DNA of 64,000 nucleotides from an uncultured Acetatifactor sp. (GTDB lineage: Bacteria; Bacillota; Clostridia; Lachnospirales; Lachnospiraceae). Positions 9,815 to 17,565 of this stretch are shown here, one piece after another; position 1 is the first letter of the stretch; every line of letters begins with the position of its first letter. Below the pieces are notes generated by a model, which had not been told where the DNA came from, made no database searches, and was given only the letters and a program-made list of their open reading frames with translations. The stretch covers positions 163,176 to 227,175 of the forward strand of contig CALWSL010000002.1 of NCBI GenBank assembly GCA_944384205.1, read 5' to 3'. The translations under genes were made by a program, and so were the position numbers.

Positions 9815-10246
9815 TTAGATAGTTAATCCCAGACTTTCCATAGTGGCTGTGATATCATCCATATTTTCATCTTCGTTGACAGCTTCCCACTTATCCTTGC
9901 TCCAGATTTCAATACGGCTTCCCACACCCACCAGTACAACCTCTTTATCCAGACCGGCAAATTGCCTTAAGGATGCCGGCAAAAGTATTCTTCCCTGTTT
10001 GTCCAGTTCAACCTGTGCGGCGCCTGCCAGGAAAAAACGGGCAAATTGTCTTGCTTCTTTATTAATCAGCGGCAGTGATGTCAGTTTTTGTTCAAAAGCG
10101 TTCCAATCTTCGTTGGCATACACAAACAGGCAGCCATCCATACCCTTGGAGACCACGAACTCTTCTCCAAGCACTTCGCGGAACTTTGAGGGAATGATTA
10201 ACCTGCCTTTGGCGTCTATCGTATGATTGTACTCGCTCATAAACAT
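9815..10246 (-). CDS. mraZ: Transcriptional regulator MraZ
   Basis: DNA-binding SpoVT/AbrB-like protein that represses its own dcw operon. There are two MraZ half-domains: MSEYNHTIDAKGRLIIPSKF and, in the second, QVELDKQGRILLPASLRQF, each with the DxKGR/DxQGR signature. The start at 10246 (MFMSEYN) matches the family start and has GGTGG about nine bases upstream; a TTG at 10261 in the same frame is less likely. The 143-residue length is normal. Immediately upstream lie four 10-bp-spaced boxes that match known MraZ sites, so autoregulation is strongly suggested. Confidence 0.95.
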   Translation of the reverse strand: MFMSEYNHTIDAKGRLIIPSKFREVLGEEFVVSKGMDGCLFVYANEDWNAFEQKLTSLPLINKEARQFARFFLAGAAQVELDKQGRILLPASLRQFAGLDKEVVLVGVGSRIEIWSKDKWEAVNEDENMDDITATMESLGLTI

Positions 10247-10334
10247 TTCAATCACCACCAAACTTGAGAAACGTACTTACCGTTTTCTCTGTAAAAGCGA
10301 GCCTGCCACGAAAATCATGCAGATGTCTCAAAAT

Positions 10335-10374
10335 CTACCACTTCATGACACTTTGCACCACTTTCACCCACTTT
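10335..10374 (-). promoter_or_regulatory. MraZ operator: four direct repeats with 10-bp period
   Basis: On the minus strand four consecutive 10-mers read AAAGTGGGTG, AAAGTGGTGC, AAAGTGTCAT and GAAGTGGTAG. MraZ of other bacteria binds tandem AAAGTG/GTGG-type repeats at this same 10-bp spacing upstream of mraZ. The array lies just downstream of the proposed -10, where bound protein would block initiation. Confidence 0.88.
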
Positions 10375-10386
10375 TATTATGATTTT

Positions 10387-10420
10387 AATATAAAATAGAA
10401 CATTTTACAAGCAAAATCAA
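10387..10420 (-). promoter_or_regulatory. Probable promoter of the dcw operon
   Basis: Two overlapping sigma-A-like readings fit on the minus strand: TTGCTT (10409-10414) with TATATT (10387-10392), spacer 16; or TTGATT (10415-10420) with TATTTT (10392-10397), spacer 17. Either places the start of transcription just before the MraZ boxes. Confidence 0.55.
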
Positions 10421-10445
10421 TCAGAAATTTTTGACAGAAGAGCAC

Positions 10446-10478
10446 AAAAAAAGCACCTCACAGCCGCCTGTGAAGCAC
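10446..10478 (-). terminator. Intrinsic terminator after lgt
   Basis: In minus-strand RNA, GUGCUUCACAG pairs with CUGUGAGGUGC (11 pairs, three of them G-U, loop GCGG), followed by seven U. It ends the ychF-lgt unit before the mraZ promoter. The rest of 10479-10579 shows only a weak dyad near 10505-10530. Confidence 0.8.
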
Positions 10479-10579
10479 TTTTTACTCATTCACAACTATA
10501 TCTTGTATGGTGGGAAACCATCCCATACTACATGTGTATTATTAGTACCTTTTACCAAATTTTTACATGTCAAAAAATT

Positions 10580-11518
10580 TTATTGCTCTGTGCTGTTATC
10601 CTCCGCACTCTCGTTTGCTTCCGCCCCTTCGGGCACTGCCTTCACGAACTGATAAGCCGCGATTTTACCTTTTCTAATACGACTTCTGACAACAACATCT
10701 GTCACAACAGCAAAAATAACCATACAGAGTGATAACACCTGCGACACGGGAAGCTCTGTTCCCGGTATCAAAAGCTGGTCTGTACGCAAACCTTCAATGA
10801 AAAATCTGCCCAGTCCATACCCGCCAAAATATAACAGGCAAATCTCACCGTGGAATTTTTTATGTTTGCGGTAGCAAAGCATCAGAATCAATATCATCAG
10901 ATTCCACGCGCTTTCATAAAGAAATGTGGGATGTACCTGAATATAGTTTACCCCTTCCGTCACATGCGCCCACATCTCCTCCGTGATTTCATGGCTTCTC
11001 ACCGCCTCAATCGGCAGTCTCATAGCAAACAGATTATCTGTATATCCGCCAAACGCCTCACGGTTCATAAAGTTACCCCAGCGTCCGATAATCTGTCCCA
11101 GAATCAGTCCCAATACACCGGTATCTCCCAACTGAAAGGGATTCAGCTTCTTGATTTTTGTATACACAAACAGCGTAATAAAGGCTCCGATTACTGCTCC
11201 GTAAATAGCCATACCACCGTTTCTGGTATTAAAAATACTCAGCAGGTTATCCTTATAGTTGTCCCAGGAAAACACTACATAATAGACTCTTGCACCGATA
11301 ATGGAAAAGATAATCGCATAAATCGCAAAGTCCCAATAGGTATCCGGGTTCTGTCCCGTTACCTTGGCATCATGTACCACCATCAGAATACCGGCGAGAA
11401 CACCAATTCCGATAATCAATCCGTAAAAAGCAATCTCAAAGCCGAAAATACTGAAACTCTTTGGTACATTTTCCAAATATATTCCCAAATGCGGAAATGC
11501 AATATCTCCTATATTCAT
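10580..11518 (-). CDS. lgt: Prolipoprotein diacylglyceryl transferase (Lgt)
   Basis: Membrane enzyme that transfers a diacylglyceryl group from phosphatidylglycerol to the lipobox Cys of prolipoproteins. The 312-residue protein has about seven membrane segments and the family signature GRWGNFMNREAFGG (the Arg-Asn-Glu core). HPTFLYESAWNL near the end is also typical. Several predicted lipoproteins in this window (PstS, the class D beta-lactamase) would be its substrates. It starts 12 bp after ychF, so the two are probably co-transcribed. Confidence 0.95.
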   Translation of the reverse strand: MNIGDIAFPHLGIYLENVPKSFSIFGFEIAFYGLIIGIGVLAGILMVVHDAKVTGQNPDTYWDFAIYAIIFSIIGARVYYVVFSWDNYKDNLLSIFNTRNGGMAIYGAVIGAFITLFVYTKIKKLNPFQLGDTGVLGLILGQIIGRWGNFMNREAFGGYTDNLFAMRLPIEAVRSHEITEEMWAHVTEGVNYIQVHPTFLYESAWNLMILILMLCYRKHKKFHGEICLLYFGGYGLGRFFIEGLRTDQLLIPGTELPVSQVLSLCMVIFAVVTDVVVRSRIRKGKIAAYQFVKAVPEGAEANESAEDNSTEQ

Positions 11519-11530
11519 AAAATCTCCTCG

Positions 11531-12628
11531 CTATACATTAAACCGAAACAGAATGACGTCGCCGTCTTTTACCACGTAATCCTTCCCCTCCATACCTACC
11601 AGACCTTTTTCTCTGGCAGCTGCAAGGGATCCCTGCTCCAGCAAATCCTTATAATTGACTACCTCTGCTTTAATAAAGCCCCGCTCAAAATCAGAATGAA
11701 TCTTGCCTGCCGCCTGAGGCGCTTTCGTGCCAATTTTAATCGTCCAAGCGCGGGTTTCATCCTCACCTGCCGTAAGAAAGCTCATCAATCCCAGCAAACG
11801 ATAGCTTGCTGCAATCAGCTTGTCCAGACCCGACTGGGAAATCCCCAAATCCTCTAAGAACATCGCCTTCTCATCATCCTCCAGCTCTGCAATTTCCTGC
11901 TCTATCTGGGCACAGATAACGAACACCTCGCTGTCCTCGCCTGCTGCCACCTTGCGGACTGCTGCCACCTTGTCATTGCCTGCTCCGTCATCCGCTAAAT
12001 CTTCCTCTGCTACATTAGCCGCATAAATCACAGGCTTATAGGTCAGTAGATTGTAGGATTTCAGAAGCGCCAGTTCTTCCTCATCCTCCACTTCCATGCT
12101 CCTCGCCATCTTGCCGCTCTCCAAATGTTCCTTGATGCGTCCAAGCAGCGCTTCTTCCTTCGCAAGGGTCTTATCCATTCTGGCAGCCTTCACTACTTTT
12201 GAAATTCTTCTCTCCAAAATCTCAAGGTCGGAAAAAATCAGTTCCAGATTAATGGTCTCAATATCACGCAGAGGGTCAACGCTGCCATCCACATGCACTA
12301 CATTGGTATCCTCAAAGCAACGCACTACATGTACAATGGCATCCACTTCACGGATATTGCTTAAAAACTGATTTCCGAGCCCCTCTCCCTTAGAGGCGCC
12401 CTTCACCAGACCCGCGATATCCACAAATTCAATTACTGCAGGGGTAACTTTCTTAGAATGATACATATCACCCAAAAGCTTTAATCTCTCATCCGGCACT
12501 GCCACGATACCCACATTGGGGTCGATGGTACAGAAGGGGTAGTTTGCCGACTCCGCTCCCGCCTTTGTCAGTGAATTAAATAAGGTACTTTTACCTACAT
12601 TCGGTAAACCTACGATTCCTAATTTCAT
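11531..12628 (-). CDS. ychF: Redox-regulated ribosome-binding ATPase YchF
   Basis: Conserved Obg-family P-loop protein that binds ribosomes and prefers ATP. The 365-residue sequence has [12 protein letters not shown] (P-loop), [17 protein letters not shown] (G3 and switch region), a coiled-coil insertion around residues 130-200, and the C-terminal TGS domain ending [17 protein letters not shown], a YchF hallmark. What is odd is upstream: an integrase remnant ends only 12 bp before its ATG, and only a weak AGG ribosome site is visible. The native promoter may therefore have been displaced when the island inserted. Confidence 0.95.
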   Translation of the reverse strand: MKLGIVGLPNVGKSTLFNSLTKAGAESANYPFCTIDPNVGIVAVPDERLKLLGDMYHSKKVTPAVIEFVDIAGLVKGASKGEGLGNQFLSNIREVDAIVHVVRCFEDTNVVHVDGSVDPLRDIETINLELIFSDLEILERRISKVVKAARMDKTLAKEEALLGRIKEHLESGKMARSMEVEDEEELALLKSYNLLTYKPVIYAANVAEEDLADDGAGNDKVAAVRKVAAGEDSEVFVICAQIEQEIAELEDDEKAMFLEDLGISQSGLDKLIAASYRLLGLMSFLTAGEDETRAWTIKIGTKAPQAAGKIHSDFERGFIKAEVVNYKDLLEQGSLAAAREKGLVGMEGKDYVVKDGDVILFRFNV

Positions 12629-12640
12629 ATCTATCTTTAC

Positions 12641-12919
12641 CTATCCAGAAAGCCTTGATTTTACGGGCTTTCTGCCTTTCTCTTTATTTTGTCTACGCCC
12701 TTTTTTATTACTGGCGGGCGTAGCTGCTTCAAAAAGCTGAACAGCTTTTACCAGTGACTTGTCCGTAACATGAACATATCTGTCCATAGTCGTTTTAATA
12801 CTTGCATGACCTAATAGCTGCTGCAAGACTTTCGGCTGCATACCTCGCTCAATCGCGCGGGTAGCATAAGTATGACGCAGTGCGTGCATACAAAAGCGTT
12901 TAGGTTGTTTCCATTCGAT
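12641..12919 (-). pseudogene. Tyrosine recombinase (phage/Tn integrase), C-terminal fragment
   Basis: The last third of an integrase remains. The open frame begins right after a TAA at 12920-12922 and reads [20 protein letters not shown], then [17 protein letters not shown]. This keeps the HxLRH box, the LGH box and the nucleophilic Tyr of the family but lacks the N-terminal arm and core-binding domains and the first catalytic Arg. The C-terminal tail is Lys-rich ([15 protein letters not shown]). An internal ATG at 12889 could start an 82-residue product, which could not recombine DNA by itself. The piece abuts ychF by 12 bp and marks one edge of the accessory island. Confidence 0.85.
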
Positions 12920-12962
12920 TTAGAACCGCTTTACAGTGCATGGGCTTTATAATTTTCCCCAT
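12900..12962 (-). CDS. 20-codon leader ORF or 5' stub of a lost recombinase gene
   Basis: ATG at 12960-12962, nine or so bases after a good AAGGGAG, opens [20 protein letters not shown] and then stops. It overlaps the integrase remnant in a different frame. A strong promoter stands upstream. MGKII-type starts followed by a short basic run resemble serine recombinases of mobile elements, but twenty residues cannot settle this. It may be the 5' end of one recombinase fused by deletion to the 3' end of another. Confidence 0.4.
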   Translation of the reverse strand: MGKIIKPMHCKAVLNRMETT

Positions 12963-13010
12963 TATACGGACTCCCTTCTTAACTCAAAAAAGAATCCAAC
13001 GCAACTATAG

Positions 13011-13039
13011 AGTATAGCACATAGACTCTATTTTTTCAA
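13011..13039 (-). promoter_or_regulatory. Strong sigma-A-type promoter with overlapping dyad
   Basis: Minus strand TTGAAA (13034-13039), 17-bp spacer, TATACT (13011-13016). An inverted repeat TAGAGTATA/TAGACTCTA (arms of nine with one mismatch) covers the -10 and spacer, suggesting a repressor site. It points into the integrase remnant and onward to ychF, which it may now serve. Confidence 0.65.
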
Positions 13040-13206
13040 TCGAAACCGATAATTCTTCCGCAATTAGCGGCATGGGAAATCAGATAATAATTTCACGCCG
13101 GATAAATTCCTCAAATCCCGCCGCTTTCTTTGTCAAAGTTTAAAATGACTGTGCTGACGCATTCGCAGCGGAACGAAAAAAGGAGAGGTAAAGACGTTCC
13201 CGAATG

Positions 13207-13317
13207 TCATGCCTGCACCAAAATAGACGTTCCCACGCTCGTCGTACAGCTTCCGCCGTATCCTAAAAAGGGCAATTTAAATACACCTCCGTTTATCTGT
13301 ATTCTCCAACCGTGAAA
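13207..13317 (-). pseudogene. Possible decayed fragment of a SEDS (RodA/FtsW) gene
   Basis: The minus-strand frame reads INGGVFKLPFLGYGGSCTTS and ends ILVQA before TGA. This resembles the C-terminal PFxSYGGSS region of SEDS polymerases with an internal deletion. The piece is only 37 codons, so the match may be chance. The rest of 12963-13353 holds the promoter above and short A/T-rich sequence in which I see no gene, apart from a small perfect hairpin AACCGTG/CACGGTT near 13308-13325. Confidence 0.25.
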
Positions 13318-13353
13318 CACGGTTTTCAGAAATAGGATTCTTCATTGCAAAAA

Positions 13354-14346
13354 TTACTGAACACAATAATTCGACACAAGCATAATTGCTATTTCTTTTG
13401 CCAATGTGCTAGATACATTCATACCGTCTGTTCTTCCAAGACGCACACAAAAATATATATTTCCTGTTGTACTTTCCGCAAATCCCGTGAACCACGCATC
13501 AACAACAATGCCATCGGCTTTTCCCATCCCCGTTTTCCCATATATCGGAATATCTGTTTGTTCCTGTTCCGATACCAGCATGACCTGTTTCAATTCATTC
13601 TGTGTTTCTTCTGAATATTCCGAATTATCACCGAAGATACGTTCCATTACCTCCACCTGTTCTTTAGGGGAGATCATTAAAGACGATTCAATCCAAAAGC
13701 CTGTTAAAGCCCGGTTATTATTGTTTGTATTTAACCGCCCTTCCCAATCAGAAATATCACAGTTACCGTATTGAAGTTTTTCCAATTCCTTTTGCATCAT
13801 ATCTTTTCCAATATCATCTATGACCTGTCTGTAATACCATACACAGGAAGTACGAAATGCTTCACTAAAATCAATATCTTTATTCCAATCTTCATTCCAG
13901 AATATTTCGCCGCTCCACTCCCTTGTGGAGTCCTCCGGTTCAAGAATTCCATTTTCCAGTGCAATCAAGGAAGAAATAATTTTAAATGTGGAACACGGTG
14001 AACTTCTGGTAACTGCAAGATTACGATTATAGATTGTATATCGCCTGTTAGAAGTATCATATATAACTGCCGTTCCATTCAACCCATTAAAATATTCTGA
14101 CCAATCTGCATCAACAATCTCCGGTTCCATTACTATGCTCTCAGTTGAATCTTCTGTATCTGTCTCTATGAAATCATTGCTTGATTCAATTTCTGCTTCT
14201 TCTATTTTTTCTTCCACCTGTTCTTCTTTCCCATCTTCTACGGAAATCCTTTCTTCTGCACCATGATTGATAGAGCAGCCTGTTAAAATAAATGCACATA
14301 TAAATATCCAATATGCCGCTTTAAAATAATTGTTTTTCTTTCTCAT
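13354..14346 (-). CDS. Class D beta-lactamase, lipoprotein type
   Basis: Serine beta-lactamase predicted to sit on the outer face of the membrane. Residues 1-24 form a lipoprotein signal (FICAFILTGC, lipid-bearing Cys24), and residues 30-80 an acidic linker. The enzyme domain keeps every class D landmark: STFK (Ser119, Lys122), SCV (167-169), YGN (193-195), the FWIESSLMISPKEQ helix and YGKTGMG (Lys271). The YGN motif and STFK separate it from PBPs. A BlaR1 sensor domain also has this fold, but BlaR1 carries a large membrane protease domain that is absent here. It begins in an ATGA overlap with a truncated dacA and so is probably translated with it. It lies in the island, and base composition is A/T-rich. 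Confidence 0.85.
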   Translation of the reverse strand: MRKKNNYFKAAYWIFICAFILTGCSINHGAEERISVEDGKEEQVEEKIEEAEIESSNDFIETDTEDSTESIVMEPEIVDADWSEYFNGLNGTAVIYDTSNRRYTIYNRNLAVTRSSPCSTFKIISSLIALENGILEPEDSTREWSGEIFWNEDWNKDIDFSEAFRTSCVWYYRQVIDDIGKDMMQKELEKLQYGNCDISDWEGRLNTNNNNRALTGFWIESSLMISPKEQVEVMERIFGDNSEYSEETQNELKQVMLVSEQEQTDIPIYGKTGMGKADGIVVDAWFTGFAESTTGNIYFCVRLGRTDGMNVSSTLAKEIAIMLVSNYCVQ

Positions 14347-14651
14347 AATTTTACAATTTCGTCCATTTCACAGTTTTCTATAGCCAATAGTACCGTCATA
14401 ATTTTTGTGATACTTGCCGGATAATGTGTATCATGAATATTTTTCTCGTAAAGAATAGTTCCTGTAGACACTTCCATTACAATACCTGATTCACCCATAA
14501 TAGAAGGACTATCCACCCCAATAGTATTCTCTGCTGCATGATTGTTATTCTCAGCAGCTATGAGGTACATAGGTTGTATCCCCAAAAATAAGGATGTAAC
14601 CCAACATACAATTAAAGTAGACCTTTCCATCCTGCTTTGTATACATTTCAT
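14343..14651 (-). pseudogene. D-alanyl-D-alanine carboxypeptidase (DacA), first 102 codons only
   Basis: N-terminal part of a low-molecular-weight PBP. After a signal-like segment (STLIVCWVTSLFLGI) come GIVMEVSTGTILYEKN and PASITKIMTVLLAIE, which contain the acylating Ser and Lys of the SxxK motif. The frame then stops after CEMDEIVKL, about a quarter of the usual 400 residues, with no SxN or KTG motif. The stop TGA shares bases with the ATG of the class D beta-lactamase (ATGA). A plain decay product is the simplest reading. The exact coupling could instead mean the stub now serves as a translational leader. It cannot work as a carboxypeptidase alone. Confidence 0.75.
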
Positions 14652-14771
14652 ATCTGGCTATGTTCCTTTCTAAACACAAATGTTTCTAATCCTTTTTTGT
14701 ATTAAGTGCCTGCGATGCTTCTCCGGTTATAATTTTCTCCTGACGTTCCAAATTAAAATAGTTTATGGCAA
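14652..14771 (-). other. Gap with an unassigned C-terminal reading frame
   Basis: A minus-strand frame ending at TAG 14686-14688 reads NLERQEKIITGEASQALN before KKD and has no start. It looks like the tail of a lost coding sequence, family unknown. AAAGGA about a dozen bases before 14651 could serve the dacA stub. Confidence 0.3.
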
Positions 14772-14992
14772 TTATTTGTTTACAAACTCAATATTGACAT
14801 CGCCGTTATTGCTGGACACATTTAGCGTTTTTGCACCGCCATCTTTATTGTCCGGCAAATTACTCTTGCCTTTTTTGACTTCTGACTGAATAGCAAAATC
14901 ATCATAACTTCCGATAACCGTTCCCTCAACATCCCCATTTTTAACAAGGCTTTATCCTCAAGCCCTTTCTTTACTGCTTTTATCCTAATCAT
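14772..14992 (-). pseudogene. Decayed DUF4097-type (bactofilin/adhesin-like) gene
   Basis: The minus-strand frame from about 14951 to the TAA at 14772-14774 reads NGDVEGTVIGSYDDFAIQSE, then SNLPDNKDGGAKTLNVSSNN and GDVNIEFVNK. Repeated TxNGD-type beta-strand units like these are typical of the C-terminus of DUF4097 proteins. The upstream part, from ATG 14990-14992 (AGAGGG ahead of it), starts MIRIKAVKKGLEDK in another frame. A frameshift plus a large internal deletion would explain this. DUF4097 genes often accompany ABC-2 type permeases, as here. Confidence 0.6.
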
Positions 14993-15002
14993 AGTTGTCC
15001 CT

Positions 15003-15650
15003 CTATAAAGTTTTCTTTTTTAAGACTAAAAGCCCTACGAGAGATAAAGCGGCACTTAGTAACAGACAGATACCCATGTGCAAAACGGCATTGCTGTTCA
15101 GCATGATAATTTGGAAAAAACCAGCCAAAACACCCCGCAATGGTGCAATCCGTGTGAAAATGCAAATAATGACAACCAATACTGCGTCTGTCAGCCACCC
15201 ATACCAGTGTGGCTGCATAGATAACAGCACATGAAGAAAAAGCATACCCAGCAACAAAAAGAACATCTGCTGCAATCCAGCAACAATAATCCCGTTTTCT
15301 GTCCATTTGCAAACGTCCATCAGATTGATAACTGTTCGCGCCGAATATATGGGGTCAATCAATAAATGTATTGCTGTATTGAAAAGAGAAATACAAAATG
15401 CCAAAAAACCATAGCTGATCAGGCAGCCGAAAAAGTAGTCTCTTTTGCTTGCTCCCAAATGAATTAACTTTGTGTAGTCATAATAAACAAAAAAGAACGG
15501 GGTCATGACCGCAAGCAGCCATATATAATTTCCGTTACTTAAAACACCATCACCGGAAGATGTGGCGCAAAGCACTACAAGAACAGTGATAATAAAGCTA
15601 ATCTTATTGCTTGCAAGCAAGCGTTTTACAATGGCGAAAATGGCTGTCAT
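15003..15650 (-). CDS. ABC transporter membrane subunit (ABC-2-like)
   Basis: Predicted integral membrane partner of the ATPase encoded just upstream. The 215 residues contain about six hydrophobic segments (for example YIWLLAVMTPFFFVYYDYTK and GLQQMFFLLLGMLFLHVLL). The segment IHLGASKRDYFFGCLISYG resembles the GASR/K loop of Firmicutes bacteriocin and antibiotic exporters. It overlaps the ATPase stop by four bases. The substrate cannot be read from sequence; regulation by a MerR protein with a GyrI-like domain suggests a drug or peptide. Confidence 0.75.
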   Translation of the reverse strand: MTAIFAIVKRLLASNKISFIITVLVVLCATSSGDGVLSNGNYIWLLAVMTPFFFVYYDYTKLIHLGASKRDYFFGCLISYGFLAFCISLFNTAIHLLIDPIYSARTVINLMDVCKWTENGIIVAGLQQMFFLLLGMLFLHVLLSMQPHWYGWLTDAVLVVIICIFTRIAPLRGVLAGFFQIIMLNSNAVLHMGICLLLSAALSLVGLLVLKKKTL

Positions 15651-16498
15651 TTTACTGCACCTCCCTTGTGTCCCACCATTTGGATAAAGAAATCCTGCAA
15701 AGGCAGCGGGCGAATTTCTAAAGAAGCAGTTTGTTCCGGTGGGTTGTCAAAGATATATCTTGTTACAAGACCGCCAACGGTATCTTGTCCAATGACATTC
15801 AGATTTTGGGTTGCAACCTCAACATCTTTTTGAAGTCCGCTGATACGAAACGCCCTTGTTTCAACGGATTGCAGGGTATCAAAGAAACAGACGCTTCCTT
15901 TATCAATTATAATTAACTTTTGAATTGTCTTTGCAATTTCCTCAATGATGTGTGTTGATACGATAATAATACGAGGGTGTTTCTGAAAACTCTCTGTCAG
16001 CATATCATAAAACTCCACACGCATAATTGCGTCGAAACCGAGGACAGGTTCATCTAAAAGCACGACGCTTTTATTACTTGCCAAACAAATAATCGTGGAA
16101 ACCATTGTTTTCATGCCAAGAGAAAGATGATTAAATTTCTTTTTTCCGTCCAACTCAAAACGCTCCATCATTTCTGAAGCAAAGTCGTAATCATAGTTGG
16201 GGTTTACTTCGGAAGCAATCCGTAATAGCTTTCGTACCGGTAGATTAAAATGTTTTGCAAAGTTTTCAATATAGCTGACGCCGGTATCTAAAGTGGAAGT
16301 TGTGATTCCCTTCCCGTCAACCTGAATAGTTCCGTTCGTAATGTTCTGATACCCTGCAACCGATTTAAGAAGCGTTGTTTTGCCCGCACCATTTCTGCCA
16401 AGCAGACAATAAATCCCCGGCTCGTCGATTGACAACGTAATGTTTTTCAGTACGGTTGCTTGTCCGTACTGCTTTGTTACTTGTTTGAGTTCTATCAT
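15647..16498 (-). CDS. ABC transporter ATP-binding protein
   Basis: Energy-coupling subunit of a probable exporter. In order: LLGRNGAGKTTLLKSVAGYQ (Walker A), signature LSLGMKTM (a variant of LSGGQ frequent in GntR- or MerR-controlled exporters), VVLLDEPVLGFD (Walker B) and STHIIEE (H-loop). The C-terminal 80 residues (ETRAFRISGLQKDVEVATQN onward) form the accessory domain seen in YtrB/BcrA-like ATPases. It pairs with the overlapping permease gene and is divergent from the MerR regulator. Confidence 0.88.
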   Translation of the reverse strand: MIELKQVTKQYGQATVLKNITLSIDEPGIYCLLGRNGAGKTTLLKSVAGYQNITNGTIQVDGKGITTSTLDTGVSYIENFAKHFNLPVRKLLRIASEVNPNYDYDFASEMMERFELDGKKKFNHLSLGMKTMVSTIICLASNKSVVLLDEPVLGFDAIMRVEFYDMLTESFQKHPRIIIVSTHIIEEIAKTIQKLIIIDKGSVCFFDTLQSVETRAFRISGLQKDVEVATQNLNVIGQDTVGGLVTRYIFDNPPEQTASLEIRPLPLQDFFIQMVGHKGGAVK

Positions 16499-16611
16499 AC
16501 AGCGATTCCTCCTATTATCTTTGACATACTAATTGTTTTTCGCAATTTCCTATGCTAAAATGGATTATAAACTTTTGTGTTACACAAATGTCAAGGGGGG
16601 AGAAACTGCAA

Positions 16612-17394
16612 ATGGAAAAATATTTATCAGTTGGAGAAGCTGCAAAGGCTGTTCATACGACAAGTGAAACATTGCGGCATTATGACCGCATCGGATTAGT
16701 GAAGCCAAGCAAAAAAGACGAATGGACAAATTACCGCTATTATACCGAACAGGATATTGTTCGGCTGAATACGGTACGGGCTTTACAGCTTATGGACTTA
16801 CCTTTACAGGAAATAAAAAAGGTTTTGGAATACGACGACCTTGAAAAAATCGTGGATTTTTTAGAACAGGCAGAGAAAAAGGCTGATGAAAAAATTGCCG
16901 CACTGCAATACAGTAGGTCAAAAATTCAGTTGGCAAAAGCGGACTATGAAAGAAAATTGCAGGAGTGTAAAAAAACAGGCGGTACTTTTATCAAAGATGT
17001 TCCTGAGCGTATTATTTTGCTGTCCGATACTTTAGAAATTCCAACACTTGATAATCTTTGGAATTATCTCAGCCATTTTTACGATAAAGTTTCGCCTGCC
17101 TTGAAAGAGCAATTTTCCTTTGAAGATTTAGCGGGTATATACACCGAAAACGGAATAGCAAGGCTTTTTGCTGTCTGTATTCGTTATGTGGATATAGAGG
17201 GATTAAAGGTATTGCCAAAAGGAAAATACTTGTGTGCTAACTGCACCGAAAAAAATAGAGAACAAATACTGCGCGAGTTAATACACACAGCCAAAACAAA
17301 ATACGGCGTAGAGCCGTCATTTACAGTACAGTTAATCATTGTATCGGGCATTTTGCACTGGAATTATGAAGTGCAAATCTATATTGAGAGCTAA
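16612..17394 (+). CDS. MerR-family regulator with GyrI-like effector domain
   Basis: DNA-binding activator, probably of the divergent ABC transporter. Residues 1-70 are the MerR winged helix (YLSVGEAAKAVHTTSETLRH, then YDRIGLVKPSKKD), residues 75-125 a coiled-coil dimerisation helix, and residues 145-260 a GyrI-like ligand-binding domain (IEGLKVLPKGKYLCANCTEK). I chose ATG 16612 because AAGGGGGGAG stands ten bases upstream; the same frame is open from 16552 without a ribosome site. The 113-bp divergent gap would hold both promoters. Confidence 0.85.
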   Translation: MEKYLSVGEAAKAVHTTSETLRHYDRIGLVKPSKKDEWTNYRYYTEQDIVRLNTVRALQLMDLPLQEIKKVLEYDDLEKIVDFLEQAEKKADEKIAALQYSRSKIQLAKADYERKLQECKKTGGTFIKDVPERIILLSDTLEIPTLDNLWNYLSHFYDKVSPALKEQFSFEDLAGIYTENGIARLFAVCIRYVDIEGLKVLPKGKYLCANCTEKNREQILRELIHTAKTKYGVEPSFTVQLIIVSGILHWNYEVQIYIES

Positions 17395-17426
17395 AACATC
17401 AAAAGTAAAAGCACTGTTATTCCGTT

Positions 17427-17497
17427 TACAATCCCGACATATCTTCCATCTTGTATTCTTCGAGATTAAGAAATATAATGGACGTGTCGGGGGTGTA
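17427..17497 (+). promoter_or_regulatory. Promoter flanked by inverted repeats TACA-N2-CCCGACA
   Basis: TTGTAT (17451-17456), 17-bp spacer and TATAAT (17474-17479) form a good plus-strand promoter for the response regulator. It is bracketed by CCCGACA (17433-17439) and its exact complement TGTCGGG (17485-17491). Beyond these arms TACA also matches after two unlike bases. This could be a regulator site or a small invertible segment. Confidence 0.6.
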
Positions 17498-17565
17498 TGG
17501 ATACGGACTACATGACACTGAAAGAAACCTGTGGATGGAAGAACAAAACAAGGGAGGGCACATCG

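Noticed and set aside
10850-11857. 335-codon open frame on the plus strand
   Set aside because: Antisense to lgt and ychF, both clearly real, and without start signals.
16499-16611. MerR-type promoter with 19-20 bp spacer between the ABC ATPase and merR genes
   Set aside because: A TTGCGA/GATAAT pair with 20-bp spacing exists, but the -10 abuts the ribosome site, which leaves no room for a leader.
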